Positions 58,401 through 64,000 of a stretch of DNA of 64,000 nucleotides are shown here, piece after piece. The stretch lies in assembly GCF_029784135.1 (NCBI RefSeq), contig NC_073745.1, positions 112,582,716 to 112,646,715 on the forward strand, read 5' to 3'. How positions within the stretch are numbered: the stretch's first letter is position 1; each line of letters opens with the position of its first letter. This stretch comes from Toxorhynchites rutilus septentrionalis. Taxonomy: Eukaryota; Arthropoda; Insecta; Diptera; Culicidae. The translations under genes and the position numbers were made by a program. The notes under the pieces are model-generated. The model searched no databases and was not told the origin of the DNA. It was given only the letters and a program-made list of their open reading frames with translations.

Positions 58401-61269
58401 GTTTGTAGGACAGAATGATAGGTGTTCTGGCTGAAGTTGGTAAACAGTTAGCATTCTCAATGCGTCCCTTTGATCTCATTATTCCATCCGTGCAAATTTC
58501 CGGGCTAAGTGTTCGAATTTCACTTCCCTTATGAATTTTCATTTTATTTTGTAAGAGTTCCATTTCTTTGGAATATGACTCCCATTGAGCCTTATGCATT
58601 AAAACGAGCTCAGCATAATCCAGGTCCTCCTTGTCAATATTTTTATTGAAGCTTTGGTTCCTGCATTTTGATTTCAGCCAATCGATATATTTGAATGCAA
58701 TTGCAACAGAACGCTTCAATCTCACAAAATCCGAACACCAATTTATGTGAATGCTTTTCAGACCACTAAATTCTTTCGATTTAATAATGTGCAGTGGTCT
58801 TAGTTCTTCGTCAGTGTCGCTTCTCTGAACTTCATTTGGCCAGTTTTCTTCATTATCATATAAGAACTGTGGGCCTGTAAACCAGATTGAATTGTTATTT
58901 GATAATTTCGTAGCTTCATCCGCTGGATTATTCCTACTATTCACCCATTTCCACTGGTTTACGTATGTGGTTTCTAATATTTCTCCTATCCGCAAGGCAA
59001 CAAACTGCTTGTACTTGCGTGGTTCTGAACGAATCCATGCTAATACAGTTTTGGAATCCGACCAAAATACTACTCTATCTATTGATAGACGTAGCTCGTC
59101 TTTTACTGTCTTAGCCAATCTGCTTCCTAATACAGCGGCTTGTAATTCGAGTCGTGGTATGGAAAGAATTTTAGTTGGTGCGACTCTTGCCTTGGCAGCC
59201 ATGATATTGACATCAATGTGTGACTCATATACACTCCTTAAGTATACTGCTGCTGCATAAGCATTCTCGGATGCATCAACGAAGACATGTAGTTCTCGTT
59301 CTTTTGGATGAGAAGAATTGGCATATGAACGTGGTATTCTTATTGCTCTTGCCTCTTCCAGTTTTGCGTGCCAGTTCTCCCAATTTTTCTTTAGTGCTGG
59401 GTTTAATTGTTCATCCCATGTTATTCCGCTTTTCCAGAGCTCTTGCATTAGAATTCGAGATTGAATTGTTATATGTGATAATAAACCAAGTGGATCGTAA
59501 ACACTCATGCTTTGTGAAAGCAGTTTTCGTTTCGTAAACTCCTGTGTAACAGGAATATCCACCTTGTAGCGAATACAATCCTTTTTTGTATCCCAATACA
59601 CTCCGAGTACTTTTTCATATGATTCCTCAGAATTTCCTAATAAGTCTTCTTTAACTTCCGTTCTATTTTCTTCCGGGATTTGTCCCAAGAGCTCATTACT
59701 GTTAGATATAAAATTTCTGATATTGAAGTGCCCATATTTGTGAATGGTAATAACTTCGTTCACAATTTTGGAGGCCTCACTTAAATCGTCGAAACTATCT
59801 AGGTAGTCATCCACGTAATGGTTGTTTTGTATGGCCTTTACCGCCTGAGGCTGACTTTCTTTGAATTTCTCCGCATTTGTGTTTTTAACAAACTGTGCAC
59901 ATGCGGGTGAGCAGGTAGCTCCAAAGGTCATCACTTGCATCACATACACATCGGGATCTTCGTCAAAATTTTCCCTAAATAAAAACCTTTGGGCATTTTG
60001 ATCCTCTTTCCTTATTTTTACTTGATGAAACATTTCCTTGATGTCTCCAGTTATCGCAAATTTTCCTTCTCTAAATCGTATTAACACTCCAAATAGCGAC
60101 GTCGTTGCGTCTGGGCCTGATAACAATTTTGTGTTTAGAGATTCTCCCTTAACCTTAGCGGCGGCATCAAAAACAAGCCGTGGTTTTATGGGCTGTTTAT
60201 TTAGGTTCACAACTGTAAAGTGTGGCAAGTAAAATATTTTTGGATCACGTTGCTGTTGTTCTGTGGGAGTGAGTTTTCTAGCGTATCCCTTGGTTTCATA
60301 TTCCTTTATTTTCTCAACATACCATTTTCGTAGGTTTTGATTTTTACGCATCCTTGCTTCTTGTCCCCATAATCTGTTCATGGCTGATTGATAGCTGTTC
60401 GGAAATTGTACATCATCCTGTTTCCAAAGCAGCCCAATTTCATAAATTCCTTCTTGATATTTCAAAGTGGAATTCATGATATCAATCGATCTTTTTTCAT
60501 CGTTAGACATCAAACTTTTTACAGGTGCTTTTATCCCGAAATCTTCTAGACTAAAATAATTTTCCATCATTTTATTGAAATAATCTGATGAATCAATTTC
60601 GTTGTTCATCAGCACGTGTCCTTTCAATTTTTTATGTTCGTTAGTTTGCCCGAACAAAACCCATCCGAGTTTAGTGTTCTGTGCGACTGGTTCATTAAAT
60701 TTACCTGATCGCGTCTCCCTACCGCTTATCAAAAACGAATGCGGTAAACCTAACAGTATTTTTGGCATAGCATTTTCATATCCTTCGAGAGTTATATCTT
60801 CTAAGTGATTGTATTCTCGTTGTAATTCATGAATATTTATTGACTGTGAGGGAAGAGATAATTCCGACACAGTCCTCAGATTCTGTATGTAAAAACGTTG
60901 ATTGTTGTATATACTTAAGGAAATCTCTTCACTATCTAGTTCTTGCTGCGTTTCGCCATTAGTCCAAACCAGCGTTAAGGGGTTGTTACGCCCTTGTGTA
61001 CCAAGTTTATTTTTAATATCAGCGTGAATCAAACTTACTGATGACCCAGGGTCTAAAAATGCGAAAGTTTTAATTTCCTTTTTTCCGCAGCCCACCGTAA
61101 CTGGAAGGATTTGATACAGTATTTTGTTCTCTTTATTTACATGACAATTAACGTTTTCTGTATTATTAATATTAGCATCTCTCTGAGTCGCTCTATGCAG
61201 TAATGCGTGGTGTCTAAGTTTGCATCCATCGATTCCACAAGGCTTTGCGATCCTGCAATCTTTTGCCAT
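55456..61269 (-). CDS. BEL pol polyprotein with C-terminal env-like domain (1,937 aa)
   Basis: The order is a Cys/His gag-pol linker finger (CRIAKPCGIDGCKLRHH, ~5-21), aspartic protease (FLDPGSSVSLIH, ~70-80), reverse transcriptase (PRLVFDAAAK, then YVDDYLDSF ~485), RNase H (HVFVDASENAYAAAV ~663), and integrase with HHCC and DDE motifs (GTDYFGPYG ~1038, FSDNGTNFIGA ~1100, GGVWERMV ~1139). After ~1400 follows an envelope-like part: a hydrophobic leader (~1400-1418), a furin-type RSKR (~1506) with a hydrophobic ILGFLKDLLFG stretch, and a membrane anchor (~1870-1892). The frame is unbroken. Its first ATG is only the first after a stop at 61321-61323; the true polyprotein should be continuous with gag. 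Confidence 0.92.
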   Translation of the reverse strand: MAKDCRIAKPCGIDGCKLRHHALLHRATQRDANINNTENVNCHVNKENKILYQILPVTVGCGKKEIKTFAFLDPGSSVSLIHADIKNKLGTQGRNNPLTLVWTNGETQQELDSEEISLSIYNNQRFYIQNLRTVSELSLPSQSINIHELQREYNHLEDITLEGYENAMPKILLGLPHSFLISGRETRSGKFNEPVAQNTKLGWVLFGQTNEHKKLKGHVLMNNEIDSSDYFNKMMENYFSLEDFGIKAPVKSLMSNDEKRSIDIMNSTLKYQEGIYEIGLLWKQDDVQFPNSYQSAMNRLWGQEARMRKNQNLRKWYVEKIKEYETKGYARKLTPTEQQQRDPKIFYLPHFTVVNLNKQPIKPRLVFDAAAKVKGESLNTKLLSGPDATTSLFGVLIRFREGKFAITGDIKEMFHQVKIRKEDQNAQRFLFRENFDEDPDVYVMQVMTFGATCSPACAQFVKNTNAEKFKESQPQAVKAIQNNHYVDDYLDSFDDLSEASKIVNEVITIHKYGHFNIRNFISNSNELLGQIPEENRTEVKEDLLGNSEESYEKVLGVYWDTKKDCIRYKVDIPVTQEFTKRKLLSQSMSVYDPLGLLSHITIQSRILMQELWKSGITWDEQLNPALKKNWENWHAKLEEARAIRIPRSYANSSHPKERELHVFVDASENAYAAAVYLRSVYESHIDVNIMAAKARVAPTKILSIPRLELQAAVLGSRLAKTVKDELRLSIDRVVFWSDSKTVLAWIRSEPRKYKQFVALRIGEILETTYVNQWKWVNSRNNPADEATKLSNNNSIWFTGPQFLYDNEENWPNEVQRSDTDEELRPLHIIKSKEFSGLKSIHINWCSDFVRLKRSVAIAFKYIDWLKSKCRNQSFNKNIDKEDLDYAELVLMHKAQWESYSKEMELLQNKMKIHKGSEIRTLSPEICTDGIMRSKGRIENANCLPTSARTPIILSYKHYVSTLILRHYHEKYRHKNMETAIAAVRQKFWITNVRVAIKTVRRNCQFCKNMSAEPIPPMMAALPPSRTIPYCKPFTYTGTDYFGPYGVSIGRRTEKRWGCLFTCLTTRAVHLELAQDMSSDSFIICFRNLQYRRGKVQELFSDNGTNFIGARNEFEKILRRLSDDGVKWHFNPPASPHFGGVWERMVREVKSLLPHKQETIPEYELRTILTEVEFLINNRPLTHIPLDTEDDEVLTPNHFLLGCAGEAVVTIDDVSNAEATRQHWKRAQSIVKGYWNRWIKEYLPTLTKRNKWLEKTNPIKVGDIVVFADEEKKGKWHKGKVIRTTTNMDGQVRSAIVKTIKGEITRPAVKLAVLDVSKNDEIESSKDTTISSPPLNFVGVIKSAPGSKEEIKEPRNIQEWGVRKTVNIEHVKELASKLKPKPQTKKKVIGKIRSYTGTIQKAIVTAMAILALVNLTNAVNIQPIEEGGLMFDHFESCIVKRGIWRTNIVYNLIPNDDISMLDSIHSNLERTLKFMGNVTQDNALTELVMSIERQCNHAKQEINFLSRSKRSRGILGFLKDLLFGSNDVEDEVQSLLKLHDISQTMRLLNQRSKNMGDELSVRIRSLNEGMLSLKGRYSEERTNIFARKCFETTTLALQLIDGIARKYRIIKTHPLAENEMQKAIQNIKKQLPEGYSILRGPLSVKYNIKIENGTVNIIMENVIINKENFEVFNVIPIPENGSVIKIDHHVIAINNKHEFFYPDGNLIKLNESHYVVNQPELTRVPDCIAGALLHETIKQKCSTKTMEEPYTMLTKMNKINSILYTTSDPSKIIIHCDNVAMSPPYKNAIIELSSDCKILTEKTIRYAQISGHNGEARVFFKPIQKLPYVLEKPNINENLNTTISSRNPYEKVDIKDTVTPEDDFIQKKHVYTFGGTITVISMIIVVGIYVYIKLKKRSNRPNNRRNDDPPSLLDMIRLNRIQEESRSIPMILNRDSCL

Positions 61270-61320
61270 GTGGTTTGTATAATTACAACATGCTAAACAT
61301 AGCCTGTGTTTAAAAATAAA

Positions 61321-62664
61321 TTAACTCCTTTGTTGAACGTTCATATTTCTAAAATTTGGACATTCTGATGTTTTATGCTCGTTTCGGCATGCGAAACACT
61401 TTGGTAGGCGCTTCGGCCTATATTTTTGTTCCTTAACAGCATGTGTATTCAAATATCCGCTCTTATGAGGCTTTTCTTTCCTCTCCGACTGTAGCATCGT
61501 GGCCAACTCTTCTTGAGGTTTTAACCAATTATAAAAGAGATGACGGCGCCAGTGGTTGTATGGTTAGCGTAACAGCCTCACAATCCGATCGGCCTGGGTT
61601 CATTCCCAGCTGGCGTCGTTGGGATTTTCTGAGGCGAAAAATCTCTGGTTACGTCTTCCTTCGGAGCGGAAGTAAAAGAAGTTGGCCCGGCTCATGAGTT
61701 GTTGAGTCTGATAGGTAGGAACAGGTGGAGTCGCCTCCCTGATGTCGGTGATTGGCACTAAAGTGGCGGAAATAGGCCGACGAAAAATAAGCGAAGATAA
61801 AAAAAAAAAAAAATTATAAAAGTCCTCTAGAGTTGGTATAAATGGATTAATTATATCTCTTGTTTTCTTTGTATCAGCTACAAACTTGATCCATTGATGA
61901 TGCAAGTCGTTTGGAAGTTTTAAAACTAAATCACGAATCAATCTAAGATCATTGAGATATTCATCGTGTTTTAGTATTTTTATATTTGTCACGAAACAAT
62001 CAAGCGATGTTACAAAATCAATCATTGTTTGGGGTGATCCAAAATGTGGATTCCTCGCATTTAGCATTTCCTTCAATAAATTCGAATAAATGGTTTCAGG
62101 GTTTCCGAACCGTAGATTTAGTTTTTCCATTATTTTTGGAACATTAGCTTTATCGATTAGAAGAGCGCTCACTAATTTCAGCGCGTCTCCTTTAAGATAT
62201 TTCTGTAAACGATTTATATTTTCTAAATCGGAAAAATTTCCTTGAAGGGTAGTTTCTTCGAACGTTATTTTAAATCTAGGCCATATCTTATATGAACCAT
62301 CAAAATAGGGGAGGTCTAAGAGAGATTGCCGGAGTAACAGTCTATTTGAATCAGGGGTTTTTTCTCTACCCTCGTTCTTAATTTTAAGAGTTTCCACTAG
62401 AGCTCGCATAGATTCTCTATGGATACTCATCATCTCTTCTATTGGTATTGGTTGTCTTTTTTGAAGTCTTAACAATTCGTTCTCTATGGTCTTGCATTTG
62501 GGGCATATCCATCTTTCTGTTTCTGTAGGTTTTTTATTTAGGCCTGCGCACGTCAAATGGAACCATCGGTCACATTCATCGCACGCGACTAAATCGTCCC
62601 TAGAATCAGGCTCATTGCACAAGCGGCAATTGCCATTCCTATTCGTAATGAATTGATAAGACAT
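61321..62664 (-). pseudogene. BEL gag with N-terminal PHD finger, SINE-disrupted
   Basis: Starts MSYQFITNRNGNC at 62664. A C4HC3 PHD-type finger spans ~13-57 (CRLC, CDEC, WFHLTC and WICPKC blocks). A capsid-like helical region follows (~85-290; SYKIWPRFKITFEETTLQGN to the LEDFYN motif). At 61812 the frame enters a plus-strand SINE, which supplies ~70 foreign residues. Beyond the SINE, gag resumes in the same protein context and holds a zinc knuckle (CFACRNEHKTSEC), ending at TAA 61323-61321. The next in-frame codons encode another Cys cluster and run straight into pol, so this TAA looks like a nonsense mutation. Two lesions therefore block a normal gag-pol product. Confidence 0.88.
61538..61811 (+). 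mobile_element. Full-length tRNA-derived SINE with 11-bp target duplication
   Basis: The 274-bp element has an A-box region (GTGGTTGTATGGTTAGCG), a B box (GGTTCATTCC) and a poly(A) tail. AATTATAAAAG is duplicated at 61527-61537 and 61812-61822. The head folds as a plausible tRNA relic (GGCGCCAG against AGCTGGCGTC). The 3' 145 bp match the fragment at 15794-15941. It inserted in the opposite orientation to BEL gag. Confidence 0.93.
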
Positions 62665-62950
62665 GACTAAACTAAAATGGAAAAATCACACCTTTTTTTG
62701 TTGATCCGGTCCTATCTCCGTCTTTCCGTGTTGGTGCTTGGGCGATCCTCTCCTTGTCCTGGGTGGCCTTCTGGCTCGGATGTTGTTGTCACCTCTGATG
62801 GTGCTGCTGCATCTACTGTTGCTGCTGCTTCCTCTACTGCTGCTTACGGTTTCTACCGGTTTCTTGTGGTTAATCCACTTATATTTATTTCAGTTGAAAG
62901 AAACACTTTTGGCATCCACTGCCGGTTTCTTAATTAATTCACTACTTATG

Positions 62951-63390
62951 AATTCGCGATTAGCTAGTGGCATTCACTGCCGCTATAGAGTTCGCGATTA
63001 GCTAGTGGCATCCACTGCCGTACAAGACTTTTTAAAAGACACTTTGCCTTCAATTCGCGATTAACTAGTGGCATCCACTGCCGTACAAGACTTTTTGAAA
63101 AGACACTTTTTGAAAAGACACTTTGCCTTCAATTCGCGATTAACTAGTGGCATCCACTGCCGTACAAGACTTTTTGAAAAGACACTTTGCCTTCACTTCG
63201 CGATTAACTAGTGGCATCCACTGCCGTACAAGACTTTTTGAAAAGACACTTTGCCTTCACTTCGCGATTAACTAGTGGCATCCACTGCCGTACAAGACTT
63301 TTTGAAAAGACACTTTGCCTTCAATTCGCGATTAACTAGTGGCATCCACTGCCGTACAAGACTTTTTGAAAAGACACTTTGTCGACTTTT
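62951..63390 (-). repeat. 64-bp tandem repeats in the BEL leader
   Basis: About six units of ~64 bp, each with CGCGATTAACTAGTGGCATC, CACTGCCGTACAAGAC and AAAAGACACTTTGCC. One unit carries an internal duplication of the AAAAGACACTTT part, and the first is partial. Each unit holds the near-palindrome AGTGGCATCCACT. The array lies between the primer site and gag, in the untranslated leader. Confidence 0.9.
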
Positions 63391-63404
63391 TTAATCTTCA
63401 CTGC

Positions 63405-63422
63405 TCCTCTCTGGAGCCACCA
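63405..63422 (-). other. BEL primer-binding site
   Basis: The minus strand directly after the 5' LTR reads TGGTGGCTCCAGAGAGG. The leading TGG fits any tRNA 3' CCA end; I cannot name the tRNA with confidence. Confidence 0.7.
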
Positions 63423-64000
63423 TGAAAAATTTCTCTATGTTCAAAGAAAAATTTTAACGCTTTCGCGTGAGTTCTGTTACATACTAATCTTTATTCAAAA
63501 TTTGTACAATATATATACATGGTTCCTTAAACTAAGATTGACGAGGAATATCTCCTCTTTCTCTCTTGAAACCGATAACATATCGGTTTCGTTTAGATTA
63601 TTCTATTTTCCTTTCCCTCTCTCCATCATAATCGTAACATGCAGTCTGAGACGGCTGCACTGTCCTAAATAAACACATTAAGTTTATAGCACCCCGTTGG
63701 TGCGCCTAGTGCTTATCGCGCTGCGCATGATGGAGAGGGTGATAATTGCATCTCAAGTGGTGCATATATATTTACATCTGTTTACAAGACGCAATCTGTA
63801 TGCTGCGCCTTGTTTTAATTCAAACTAAGTTGTTGACTTTTTCCCTTTTGGGATTTATGATAACCAATAGCTTCGTTGGTGGGTTACAAGTATTTTAACT
63901 TAATTATACAAAGCAGACAAATATTTGTGTTTGCCTTGGTCTTACATATAGTTTGTCCTCAACTTCGCTGGGGTCTTTTCTAAATATAATTTCAAAGATT
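63423..64000 (-). repeat. BEL 5' LTR, cut by window end
   Basis: 578 of about 633 bp are visible. They align without gaps to 54785-55362. Confidence 0.93.

Larger units (their letters stand above)
54785..64000 (-). mobile_element. BEL/Pao LTR retrotransposon with env-like region, cut by window end
   Basis: The 3' LTR is 54785-55417 and the 5' LTR runs from 63423 past the window end. The 578 shared bp differ at about four positions, so the element is fairly young. Order inside: primer site, tandem-repeat leader, gag (disrupted), pol plus env-like frame. A SINE sits in gag and a stop codon separates gag from pol. Confidence 0.94.

Noticed and set aside
62951..63390. CRISPR-like array
   Set aside because: The units are contiguous tandem copies without variable spacers, in a eukaryotic retroelement leader.

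Overview
The window looks like a piece of a large, repeat-swollen mosquito genome, most likely a culicine such as Aedes. This is inferred from ITmD37E mariner elements, many TTAA- and Harbinger-type MITEs, tRNA-headed SINEs, envelope-bearing Gypsy and BEL LTR elements, and short-intron insect genes. Roughly 80-90% of the sequence that can be assigned is mobile DNA. The species was not tested.

Layout: 1-712 is a mariner cut by the window edge. 715-2688 holds three TTAA-type elements joined end to end, the first two inverted to each other. 2762-9000 is a mixture of a retroposon tail, a SINE inside a TIR element and a ~3.1 kb composite TIR element. 10644-15528 is a complete Ty1/copia element with LTRs that look identical. 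16406-18505 (-) is the seven-exon DNAJC11 gene. 19497-21640 is a dead copia fragment abutting a hAT-like element (21640-23484). 24793-27518 carries two non-autonomous TIR elements. 27925-28740 (+) is REXO2 (oligoribonuclease), convergent with SDHC at 29069-29684 (-). 30-35 kb is MITE-rich. 35722-47738 is an autonomous-type PIF/Harbinger element (transposase plus a broken MADF partner) split by a complete Gypsy/errantivirus with gag, pol and env (35872-43314). 50203-51327 (+) is a three-exon gene resembling the N-terminal part of Mutator-type transposases. 53232-54528 is a second, inactivated ITmD37E. 54785 to the window end is a BEL/Pao element with a PHD-finger gag and an env-like domain, interrupted by a SINE.

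Only four loci look like host genes: DNAJC11 (mitochondrial cristae/MICOS-associated J protein), REXO2 (nucleolytic removal of short RNA, probably mitochondrial), SDHC (respiratory complex II anchor) and the Mutator-derived gene. The first three are nuclear genes for mitochondrial proteins and share no operon-like logic. Gene models were assembled by reading splice sites directly; exon boundaries are given so they can be tested against RNA.
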